In this document: piece by piece, positions 57,128-64,000 of the stretch
Layout: each line of letters begins with the position of its first letter
Numbering within the stretch: the stretch's first letter is position 1
Source of the DNA: Pseudoflavonifractor sp. An184
GTDB lineage: Bacteria > Bacillota > Clostridia > Oscillospirales > Oscillospiraceae
Assembly: GCF_002160305.1 (NCBI RefSeq)
Contig: NZ_NFKI01000005.1
Location: 35,084-99,083, forward strand
Length of the DNA: 64,000 nt
Direction of reading: 5' to 3'
The notes under the pieces: model-generated
What the model saw: the letters and a program-made list of their open reading frames with translations, nothing else
Told to the model about the DNA's origin: nothing
Database searches by the model: none
Position numbers and translations under genes: made by a program

Positions 57128-58024
57128 ATGTCGATCAAAAAATCTGGAATTATTACCCTTTGCGGCCGCCCCAACGTGGGCAAATCCACCCTGACCAACG
57201 CCCTGGTGGGGGAGAAGGTGGCCATTGTCACCAACAAGCCCCAGACCACCCGCAACCGCATCTCGGCCATCCTGAACCGTGGGGAGTGCCAGTTCGTCTT
57301 TGTGGACACCCCGGGCCTGCACAAGGCCCGCACCCGCCTGGGGGACTACATGGTGAACGTGGTGAAGGAGAGCGTGGCCGACGTGGACGCGGTGCTCCTG
57401 CTGGTGGAGCCCATCCCCAACATCGGCGCCCCGGAGGCGGAGCTCATCGCCCGGATCAAGACCCTGGGCTGCCCCTCGGTGCTGGTCATCAACAAGGTGG
57501 ACACCCTGGAGCACAAGGAGAAGCTGCTGGAGGTCATCCAGACCTACACCCAGGCCCACGACTTTACCGCCGTAATGCCCATCTCCGCCAAGAACGGCGA
57601 GGGGGTGGAGGAACTGCTGGGGGTGCTGGAGGGCTTCCTGCCCGAGGGGCCCCAGCTGTTCCCCGAGGACATGATCTCCGACCAGCCCGAGCGGCAGATG
57701 ATGGCGGAAATTTTAAGAGAAAAGCTCCTTTTGTGCCTGGACAAGGAGATCCCCCACGGCACGGCGGTGGAGATCACCAAGTTCTCCGAGCGGGACGACG
57801 AGGTCATCGAGATCGACGCCACCATCTACTGTGAGAAGAACAGCCACAAGGGCATCATCATCGGCAAGGGGGGAGCCATGCTGAAAAAGATCTCCTCCCT
57901 GGCCCGGCAGGATATGGAGCGGTTCATGGGGACCAAGGTTTTCCTCCAGACCTGGGTGAAGGTGAAAGAGAACTGGAGAGATAACGTGAATTTGATCCGG
58001 AATTTTGGGTATCGGGACGAGTAA
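57128..58024 (+). CDS. era: GTPase Era
   Basis: A 298-residue ribosome-assembly GTPase binding 16S rRNA. G1 GRPNVGKST, G3 DTPGLHK, G4 NKVD, G5 ISAKNGEG; the C-terminal KH domain carries IIIGKGGAMLKKISSLAR. The ATG at 57128 was chosen over an upstream ATG at 57083 because AGTGAGGA lies just before it and the protein then starts at the family position. Together with ybeY, yqzL and recO it makes the usual Firmicute neighbourhood, here spread by a 1-kb repeat. Confidence 0.95.
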   Translation: MSIKKSGIITLCGRPNVGKSTLTNALVGEKVAIVTNKPQTTRNRISAILNRGECQFVFVDTPGLHKARTRLGDYMVNVVKESVADVDAVLLLVEPIPNIGAPEAELIARIKTLGCPSVLVINKVDTLEHKEKLLEVIQTYTQAHDFTAVMPISAKNGEGVEELLGVLEGFLPEGPQLFPEDMISDQPERQMMAEILREKLLLCLDKEIPHGTAVEITKFSERDDEVIEIDATIYCEKNSHKGIIIGKGGAMLKKISSLARQDMERFMGTKVFLQTWVKVKENWRDNVNLIRNFGYRDE

Positions 58025-58345
58025 GATAGAGTGCAGGGGAGTTTCGCCGCCTGCACTCCTCTCTAGCCTTCCCCCTGGGGGGAAGGTGCCCCAGTGCGCA
58101 CACTGGGGCGGATGAGGGGGCGGTATTTGCTCCCCGTTGACCGGGCGAATCGGGTAGGGCGGGACCGCGATGTTCTGAGAGCTTCAAGGGGGCAGAGGCG
58201 AAACGAAGTTTCGCAGGAAGTTCTTTTGCCGGATTTTCTTTCCGGAAAAGCCGGGGCAAATTTAGACAGCCGGAATGTTCCACACATAGGGTTCGACCAT
58301 TTCTGCCACGCTAAGGGCACAGAAAGAGAGACGGGAGGGCACGAA
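58025..58345. repeat. era-yqzL intergenic repeats
   Basis: A lone GGGGAGTTTCGCCGCC terminus (about 58036) directly follows era inside a GTGCAG/CTGCAC hairpin. Then come a CTTCCCCCTGG/CCCAGTGTGCG hairpin module near 58065-58120 and copy 2 of the two-hairpin repeat (58191-58253: GAGGCGAAACGAAGTTTCGC, then CCGGATTTTCTT with AAAGCCGG). No gene. Confidence 0.65.
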
Positions 58346-58543
58346 ATGGATCAAGCAGGGATGTGGAAGCTGTTTTTTGCCACCGGGCTGCCGGAGGCCT
58401 ATCTGGCGGTCCGGTCCGAAGGGGAGAGGCAGGAGGCCGTGCTGCCGCCCATGCCGCCCCCCGGACTGCCCGGCTCGGTGGGGATGCCTCCGCCGGGGTG
58501 GAGCTCCGAGAAAAAGACGGAGACGTCCGCTGGCCCGCTCTGA
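58346..58543 (+). CDS. yqzL: YqzL-like small protein
   Basis: A 65-residue protein: MDQAGMWKLFFATGLPEAYL. YqzL proteins (WxxFxxTGxxxxYL) lie between era and recO in many Firmicutes, exactly the position here. The C-terminal half is Pro/Gly-rich (PPMPPPGLPGSVGMPPPGW), longer than the ~45-residue Bacillus form. GGGAGGG precedes the ATG. Function unknown. Confidence 0.65.
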   Translation: MDQAGMWKLFFATGLPEAYLAVRSEGERQEAVLPPMPPPGLPGSVGMPPPGWSSEKKTETSAGPL

Positions 58544-58581
58544 ACCGGAGCGGGCTCTTTACATGCTGGGAGCGTGAAGAC

Positions 58582-59331
58582 ATGCACATGCGCACCAAGG
58601 CGCTGGTCCTGCGGGAGACCGCCTATAAGGAATCGGACAAAATTTTGACCCTGCTCACCCAGGAGGCGGGCAAGCTCACCGCCTCCGGCCGGGGCTGCCG
58701 GAAGAAGGGGAGCCCCATCGCCGCCGGCTGTCAGCTGCTGGTGTGGTCGGACATGGTGCTCTATGAGCACCGGGGCCGCTGGGCGGTCCAGGAGGCGGCG
58801 GTGGAGCGGGAGTTCCGGGGGATGCGGGACGACCTTGTAAAGTTCGCTCTGGGCTGCTACGGGGCGGAGGTCACCGAGCTGCTGGCGGTGGAGGGGGTGC
58901 CCAACCCGGAGCTGCTCGCCCTGCTGCTCAACAGCCTCCACGCCCTGGACAAGCTGGACCGGCCCCCCGCCCTGGTGAAGGCCGCCTTTGAGCTGCGGTG
59001 CCTGTGCCTGGCGGGGTACGGCCCCCTGCTGGACGCCTGCGCCGTGTGCGGGAGGGAGCCGCCGGAGGACCCCCGCTTCCACCTGCGGGAGGGGGTGCTC
59101 CACTGCGCCGCCTGCCGGGGGGAGGTGGGGGACGGTATCTCCATGCCGGTGGACGGCGGCGTGCTGGCCGCCATGCGGCACATCGTCTACGGGGACCCCA
59201 AGCGGCTGTTCTCCTTCCAGCTGGGGGAGGAGGGCCTCAAGCAGCTGGGAGGAATTACAGAGGCCTATCTGCTCACCCAGCTGGAGCGGGGGTTCCGCAC
59301 CCTGGACTTCTATAAGCAGATGGCCCTGTGA
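58582..59331 (+). CDS. recO: DNA repair protein RecO
   Basis: A 249-residue recombination mediator that loads RecA with RecR. The N-terminal OB fold has TKALVLRETAYKESDKILTL and GKLTASGRGCRKKGS; the zinc module is CAVCGREPP with CAAC. ATG at 58582 with GGGAGCG upstream; ATG at 58588 is equally possible. It follows yqzL by 38 bp. A terminator follows. Confidence 0.93.
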   Translation: MHMRTKALVLRETAYKESDKILTLLTQEAGKLTASGRGCRKKGSPIAAGCQLLVWSDMVLYEHRGRWAVQEAAVEREFRGMRDDLVKFALGCYGAEVTELLAVEGVPNPELLALLLNSLHALDKLDRPPALVKAAFELRCLCLAGYGPLLDACAVCGREPPEDPRFHLREGVLHCAACRGEVGDGISMPVDGGVLAAMRHIVYGDPKRLFSFQLGEEGLKQLGGITEAYLLTQLERGFRTLDFYKQMAL

Positions 59332-59344
59332 GCGGGGCAAAAAA

Positions 59345-59381
59345 CGCCGCTGGCAAGGTACACTGCCAGCGGCGCTTTTTT
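59345..59381 (+). terminator. Rho-independent terminator after recO
   Basis: 11-bp perfect stem CGCCGCTGGCA (59345-59355) with TGCCAGCGGCG (59364-59374), then CTTTTTT. Confidence 0.9.
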
Positions 59382-59403
59382 GAACCCGGATGTGGATTTG
59401 CCA

Positions 59404-59466
59404 AGAGGCGAAACGCAGTTTCGCACAAAGTTCTTTTGCCTACTTTTCTTTCAAGAAAAGTAGGGG
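59404..59466. repeat. two-hairpin dispersed repeat, copy 3
   Basis: AGAGGCGAAACGCAGTTTCG, then CCTACTTTTCTT/AAGAAAAGTAGG. Same module as 38947-39010 and 58191-58253. It lies between convergent recO and pepF. Confidence 0.7.
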
Positions 59467-59538
59467 GCGTGCCCAGAGCCGTATTTTTCCTGGTGTTCCC
59501 GCCCCCCTGCGGGGGCGGGAACATATAAAAAATAGGAT

Positions 59539-61347
59539 TTAAGAAAAGTCGGTCAGAGTTTCCATCTCGTCCAGCAGGGAATCGAACAGGTCCAGGGCCG
59601 ACTGGATGGGCTGGGGGGAGGCCATGTCCACCCCGGCCCCCTTCAGCAGGTCGATGGGGTCCTTGCTGCACCCGCCGGAGAGGAACTCCAGATAGTCCTT
59701 CACGGCGGGCTCTCCCTCCTGCAAGATCCGCCGGGACAGGGCGATGGCGGCGGAGTAGCCGGTGGCGTACTGGAACACATAGTAGTTGTAGTAGAAGTGG
59801 GGGATGCGGGACCACTCCAGGGCGATCTGGCCGTCGGAGACCATGTCGGGGCCGAAGTAGGCCTCGTTGAGGGCCCTGTACTCCCGGCTGAGCAGGTCGG
59901 CGGTGAGGGCCTCCCCCTGGGCGGACAGCTCGCCCATGCGCAGCTCGAACTCGGCGAACATGGTCTGCCGGTACAGGGTGCCCTTGAACTGCTCCAGGAA
60001 GTGGTTGATGAGCCAGGCCCGGCGGCGCTTGTCCGTGGTGCTTTTCAGCAGATGCTCCATGAGCAGGGCCTCGTTGCAGGTGGAGGCCACCTCGGCCACG
60101 AAGATCACATAGTCCCGGTACACGGTGGGCTGCGTCTTGTTGGACAGATAGGAGTGGACCGCGTGGCCCAGCTCGTGGGCCAGGGTGAACATGCCGTCCA
60201 AATCGTCCTGGTAGTTTAAGAGGATATAGGGATGGACCATGGAGCCGGACATATAGCCCCCGGAGCGCTTGCCCACATTTTCGTACACGTCGATCCACCG
60301 GTTGTCCAGACCCTCCCGGATGATGGCCTGGTACTCCTTGCCCAGGGGGGCCACCGCCTGATAGACGGTCTCCTTGGCCTCCTCATAGGGGATCTTGGCG
60401 TCGACGCCGGACACCATGGGGGCGTACACGTCGTACATGTGCAGCTCGTCCACTCCCAGCAGCTTTTTCCGCAGGCGGACATACCGGTGCATCTTGTCCA
60501 GGTTGGCCCGGACGGTGGAGATCAGGTTGTGGTAGACCGCCTCCGGCACCCGGGTGCCATCCAGAGAGGCGGCCAGGGCGCTGGGGTACTTCCGGGCGGC
60601 GGCGAAGAACTGGAGCTGCTTCACCTGGGCGGAGAGGGTGGCGGCCATGGTGTTCTTCACGCCCCCGTAGACGGCGTACAGGTTCTCAAAGGCGGATTTG
60701 CGCAGGGCCCGGTCCTCGCTGGCCATGAGCAGGGTGTAGGAGCCGTTGGACAGGGGGTGCTTCTCCCCCTTCCCGTCCACCGCGTCGGGGAAGGTCAAAT
60801 CCGCGTCGGCCAGCTTGGAGAAGATGTCGTCCGGAGCCTGGGCCAGCTCCCCTACGCCCGCCAACAGCTTCTCCTCGGAGTCGGACAGGGTGTGCTCCCG
60901 GCGGTCCTGGATGATAGTAAAATACCGGCGGTACAGCTCCAGCTCCGGCTTTTCCCCATAGAACCGCTCCAGGGTCTCGGTGGGAATGCGTAAAACCTCG
61001 GGGATCTCAAAGGACACCGCCTGGGAGAGGGCCACGTACTGGCTGGTGATCTTGCCCACCATGGCCTGGTACTCGGGGACCCGGGTGTCCTCGTCGCTTC
61101 TCCGCTGGGCGTAGTCCATCAGCTTCACCAGCAGCTCCCCGGCCTCCTGCTCCAGGGTGACGTACGCATACAGGGCGTCCGCGCTCTCCCCCAGGCGGCC
61201 GGCGCAGGCGGCCAGCTTGGGCACCATGGCCTGGAGGCGGGAGAAGTCCTCCTGCCAGGCCTGGTCGGTGGGGTAGAGGTCGGCGGTGTTCCAGGTGAAC
61301 TCCGGGGCGATCTGGCTGCGCTCCGGGATGGCTTTGGCTTGAGACAT
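59539..61347 (-). CDS. pepF: oligoendopeptidase F (M3B metallopeptidase)
   Basis: A 602-residue cytoplasmic zinc peptidase that cuts short peptides. The catalytic HELGHAVHSYLS (HEXXH) is at ~387 with the downstream Glu in FVAEVASTCNEALL. The N-terminus QIAPEFTWNTADLYPTDQAW and the C-terminal FQYATGYSAAIALSRRIL are typical for PepF. The ATG at 61347 is behind GGAGG; the longer frame to 61413 is not needed. Single gene. Confidence 0.95.
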   Translation of the reverse strand: MSQAKAIPERSQIAPEFTWNTADLYPTDQAWQEDFSRLQAMVPKLAACAGRLGESADALYAYVTLEQEAGELLVKLMDYAQRRSDEDTRVPEYQAMVGKITSQYVALSQAVSFEIPEVLRIPTETLERFYGEKPELELYRRYFTIIQDRREHTLSDSEEKLLAGVGELAQAPDDIFSKLADADLTFPDAVDGKGEKHPLSNGSYTLLMASEDRALRKSAFENLYAVYGGVKNTMAATLSAQVKQLQFFAAARKYPSALAASLDGTRVPEAVYHNLISTVRANLDKMHRYVRLRKKLLGVDELHMYDVYAPMVSGVDAKIPYEEAKETVYQAVAPLGKEYQAIIREGLDNRWIDVYENVGKRSGGYMSGSMVHPYILLNYQDDLDGMFTLAHELGHAVHSYLSNKTQPTVYRDYVIFVAEVASTCNEALLMEHLLKSTTDKRRRAWLINHFLEQFKGTLYRQTMFAEFELRMGELSAQGEALTADLLSREYRALNEAYFGPDMVSDGQIALEWSRIPHFYYNYYVFQYATGYSAAIALSRRILQEGEPAVKDYLEFLSGGCSKDPIDLLKGAGVDMASPQPIQSALDLFDSLLDEMETLTDFS

Positions 61348-61466
61348 GGAAAAACCTCCTGTTAGAAAAGTGGATGATACCAGTATGGTACCACGGGACA
61401 AAAAATATGGCAAGTGAGCAGAAAAAGGGAGGCGGCCAGCGGCCGCCCCCTCTTGTCAGCAGGAAA

Positions 61467-62480
61467 TCAGAAAATCAGGTCCCGGGTGATCTCGGACAGG
61501 CTGTGGACCCCGCACATGGCCATGGTGTCCTCCAGCTCGCCCTTGAGCTTCTGGGTGAGCACCTGGACCCCCTCGGCCCCGCCGCCGTACACGGCGGTGA
61601 CATAGGGACGGGCCAGCAGCACGCCGTCGGCCCCCAGGGCCAGCGCCTTCAGCACGTCCACGCCGGTGCGGATGCCGCCGTCCACCAGAATGGTCATCTG
61701 CCCCTTCACCGCGTCGGCGATGGCGGGGAGGACCTGGGCGGTGGCGGGGACGCCGTCCTGGACCCGGCCGCCGTGGTTGGACACCACGATGCCGGCGGCC
61801 CCGGCCTCCAGGGCCTTCTGCGCGCCCTTCACCGTCATGACGCCCTTGAGGATGAAGGGCACCTTGATGTACTCGATGATCTCCCGCAGCTCGGCCACCG
61901 TCTTGGACCCGGCGGGGGGCGTGAGCCCCTTCAGGAAGGGCAGCCCGGCGGCGTCGATGTCCATGGCGAACACCTTGGCGCCGGAGGCCTTGGCCGCGTC
62001 CAGCTTGGCGTACAGGGTGTCCCGGTCCCAGGGCTTCACGGTGGGGATGCCCTTGCCGCCCGCGGCCCCGATGGCGGCGGAGGCGGCGGTGAACACATCC
62101 GGGTTGGTGCCGTCGCCGGTGAAGGCGGCGATGCCCGCCTGGACGCAGGCGGGGACCAGAATGCTGTTGTACTCCAGATCGTTGTACTTGTCTCCGTAGT
62201 GGAGATTCACCGCCCCCACGGGACCGGCGAACACGGGCAGGGCGTAGGTCTCGCCGAAGAACCGGAACGTGGTGTCCACCGGCTTGTTTTCGCAGATGGT
62301 ATCCATGTTCAAATCAATGTTCTGCCAGGCCTCATAGTTGCGGATGGCCACGGTGCCGGTGCCCTTGGCGCCGGGGCCGGGCATGGTGCTGCCGCAGGCG
62401 CGCCCGTTGCACACCGGGCAGGCCTTGCAGCTGGGGCCGCTGCAGGTGCGTGCGGCGGCCAGAACTTCCTGATAGGTCAC
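61467..62480 (-). CDS. FMN-dependent alpha-hydroxy-acid oxidizing protein
   Basis: A 337-residue TIM-barrel flavoenzyme of the lactate/glycolate oxidase group. The first 35 residues include a Cys-rich stretch (CSGPSCKACPVCNGRACG) that may bind a metal or cluster and is not part of classical lactate oxidase. Then FRFFGETYALPVFAGPVGAV, FILKGVMTVKGAQKALEAGA, the catalytic SNHGGRVQDG and the FMN-phosphate DGGIRTGVDVLKALALGADG. Substrate is some 2-hydroxy acid; electron acceptor unknown. AAGGAGGGG precedes the start. Confidence 0.88.
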   Translation of the reverse strand: MTYQEVLAAARTCSGPSCKACPVCNGRACGSTMPGPGAKGTGTVAIRNYEAWQNIDLNMDTICENKPVDTTFRFFGETYALPVFAGPVGAVNLHYGDKYNDLEYNSILVPACVQAGIAAFTGDGTNPDVFTAASAAIGAAGGKGIPTVKPWDRDTLYAKLDAAKASGAKVFAMDIDAAGLPFLKGLTPPAGSKTVAELREIIEYIKVPFILKGVMTVKGAQKALEAGAAGIVVSNHGGRVQDGVPATAQVLPAIADAVKGQMTILVDGGIRTGVDVLKALALGADGVLLARPYVTAVYGGGAEGVQVLTQKLKGELEDTMAMCGVHSLSEITRDLIF

Positions 62481-62534
62481 AAAAAACCCCTCCTTATTGC
62501 TTCGGAAACATTGTAGCCAAAATGGGGAGGAGCG

Positions 62535-63467
62535 TCAAGAGGGCAGCTTGTCCTCCAGCCAGGCCAGCAGGTCCTCAAAGACCTCCCGCTGGCGGACCTC
62601 GTGGAACATCTCGTGGCGGCCGCCGGGGTAGAGCTTCAGGGTCACGTCGGTGCAGCCCGCGTCCAGGAACATCCGCAGGACCTTCCGCACCCCTCGGCCC
62701 ATGCCGCCCACCGGGTCCCGGTCCCCGGAGAGAAAGAGCGCCGGGGTGTCCGCCCTCATGTTCCGCAGATTGTCCGGCTTGGCGATGAATTGCAGTCCCC
62801 CCATCATGTCCCGGAACATGGACACGGTGGGCTTGGGGCGGCAGAGAGGGTCGGCCAGATAGGCGTCCACCGCCGCCGGGTCGCTGGAGATCCAGTCGGC
62901 GCCGGTGCGGTTGGGGCGGAAGCGGCGGTTGTAGGCCCCCAGGGAGAGGGCGTCCACCAGGGGGCTCACCCCCTGGCTGCCCAGGCGGCGGCACTCCAGG
63001 GAGGCCAGAGCCCTGCCCAGGGCCACCAGGGGAGCGGGCTCCTGGCCGGTGCCCGAGAGGATCACCCCGTCCAGGGTGCCCGGGTACTGGATCAGGTAGG
63101 TGCGGGTCAGGAAGGAGCCCATGGAGTGACCCAGAAGGAAATAGGGCAGGGAGGGGTATTTCTCCCCCTCCAGCTCCCGCAGGCGGCGGACGTCCCGGAC
63201 CACCAAATCCCAGCCGCCTTTGGGGGCGAAGAAGCCGTAAGAGCCGTCCTCCACCGTCTTTCCGTGGCCCAGGTGGTCCTCGCCGCACACCAGGAAGCCG
63301 TGGGCGGCGAGAAACCGGGATACCTCCTCATACCGGCCCATGTGCTCCGCCACTCCGTGGACGATCTGAATGACCGCCCGGGGCGGCGTGTCCGGGCACA
63401 GCTCCTGGGCGTAGATGGTGTGCCCGGAGCGGGCGGAGGAGTATCGGAATTCCAGCAGTTCCGGCAT
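62535..63467 (-). CDS. alpha/beta hydrolase, monoacylglycerol-lipase-like
   Basis: A 310-residue hydrolase of the lysophospholipase/MGL group: IQIVHGVAEHMGRYEEVSRF (oxyanion HG and cap), GEDHLGHGKT, nucleophile elbow LGHSMGSFLTR, catalytic Asp in LFLSGDRDPVGG and His in GGRHEMFHE. The ATG at 63467 has GAAGG upstream; a longer frame to 63506 has none. Probably splits monoacylglycerols or lysolipids. Confidence 0.9.
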   Translation of the reverse strand: MPELLEFRYSSARSGHTIYAQELCPDTPPRAVIQIVHGVAEHMGRYEEVSRFLAAHGFLVCGEDHLGHGKTVEDGSYGFFAPKGGWDLVVRDVRRLRELEGEKYPSLPYFLLGHSMGSFLTRTYLIQYPGTLDGVILSGTGQEPAPLVALGRALASLECRRLGSQGVSPLVDALSLGAYNRRFRPNRTGADWISSDPAAVDAYLADPLCRPKPTVSMFRDMMGGLQFIAKPDNLRNMRADTPALFLSGDRDPVGGMGRGVRKVLRMFLDAGCTDVTLKLYPGGRHEMFHEVRQREVFEDLLAWLEDKLPS

Positions 63468-63541
63468 GGAGCAGACCTTCTTTCTTGCATGGTATCTGTT
63501 CTCCACTGTACCACAGATGGGCGGAAATGGCCAGCCAAACC

Positions 63542-64000
63542 TTACGGTATCTCCTCCAGAAGGGCGCGCAGGCGCTGGGCGTGGAACTCCGCGTCCTCCC
63601 CCAGGTCCTGAAACAGCTGCTGGAGGCAGGGGTCCCCCATCCCCTGAGCGGCGGCACGGGCCTGGGCGGCGCGCTGGTGGAGCTGCTGAAAGAGGGTGCG
63701 CAGGACCAGGGGCAGGGGGCCGGAGGGGGCGGCTCCGGCCTGGCTGGGGCTGTACCGCTCCCCGGTGATGAGAAAGTGGGCGGTGGACAGGCGGCGCTCC
63801 TCCCGGCGCAGGTCGCCGGCGATTCCGGACAGGACCCGGGCCGCCCGGCTGCCCGACCGGCGGGACAGGGCCTGGAGGGAGCGGAGAAAGCCCCGGGTCT
63901 GGTCCATCATGTCCCGGATGGCCTGGGTGTAGGGCCGGGAGCCCTCCCCCAGGCAGGTGAGGGGGACTTGGGGGGCCGTCTCCGGCGGCTGTTCCGGGGC
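63542..64000 (-). CDS. protein of unknown function, C-terminal part (runs off window)
   Basis: The open frame continues past base 64000, so the real start is outside; an ATG at 63910 is internal (upstream in-frame codons read LGEGSRPYTQAIRDMMDQTR). At least 152 residues are visible, helical throughout, with EERRLSTAHFLITGERY and LFQDLGEDAEFHAQRLRALL. The spacing of Glu/His is reminiscent of ferritin-like four-helix bundles, but no firm family can be named. Stop at 63542. Confidence 0.6.
   Translation of the reverse strand, partial: APEQPPETAPQVPLTCLGEGSRPYTQAIRDMMDQTRGFLRSLQALSRRSGSRAARVLSGIAGDLRREERRLSTAHFLITGERYSPSQAGAAPSGPLPLVLRTLFQQLHQRAAQARAAAQGMGDPCLQQLFQDLGEDAEFHAQRLRALLEEIP

Overview
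The window looks like chromosome of a GC-rich, spore-forming, anaerobic gut Firmicute, most likely Oscillospiraceae (Flavonifractor, Pseudoflavonifractor or Lawsonibacter type). That placement is an inference from spoVAD-spoVAE, hprK, ECF-transporter and era-yqzL-recO gene orders, strong GGAGG ribosome sites, high GC, and many long ORF-free intergenic repeats. Core genes are compact and GC-rich.

Layout. 1-2.4 kb: end of an alpha/beta hydrolase and an OmpR/histidine-kinase pair. 2.5-19.25 kb: a 16.7 kb integrative mobilizable element inserted in the 3' end of rlmD, the 23S rRNA uracil methyltransferase gene. It carries a large serine recombinase, a RhuM-like protein, a MobV relaxase, a primase and P4-type helicase, an XRE repressor overlapping a sigma factor, and an AT-rich defence cargo: HTH regulator, HsdR, fused HsdM-HsdS, HEPN/zinc-ribbon protein and DUF2971 protein. 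Integration swaps protein C-termini in frame. RlmD gains a 101-residue element tail, while the recombinase ends on the last 11 residues of native RlmD.

20-34 kb: a second two-component pair, a nitroreductase-like FMN protein, a coiled-coil protein with a sirtuin, spoVAD-spoVAE behind a sigma-G-like promoter, two XRE regulators, YitT, cysK, a patatin phospholipase, DUF3842, rpmB, hprK and a ROK glucokinase. 34.3-35.3 kb: three tandem ~230 bp units, each predicted to fold into five or six hairpins whose stems differ between units but still pair, ending exactly at the CCA of tRNA-Arg(ACG). 35.5-45.4 kb: a MerR/TipAS regulator with a 19-bp-spacer promoter, yaaA, a threonine-aldolase-like enzyme, a repeat field, and the branched-chain amino-acid transporter livK-H-M-G-F.

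45.4-64 kb: polA, an FMN reductase, a short pyruvate-kinase-like gene, an RlmI-like methyltransferase, the ECF module ecfA1-ecfA2-ecfT, three tandem XRE genes of which the third is fused to ybeY, era, yqzL, recO, pepF, an FMN hydroxyacid oxidase, a lipase-like hydrolase and a truncated gene at the right edge. Several intergenic repeat families recur, including an ORF-free 0.7-0.9 kb element with terminal inverted repeats (44.8-45.45 kb and 56.1-56.96 kb).

The most unusual items are the structured tandem array beside tRNA-Arg, the reciprocal C-terminal swap at the attachment sites, the HEPN and DUF2971 genes in the restriction operon, and the HTH-YbeY fusion. All functional statements come from reading the sequence and family knowledge; no database search was run.
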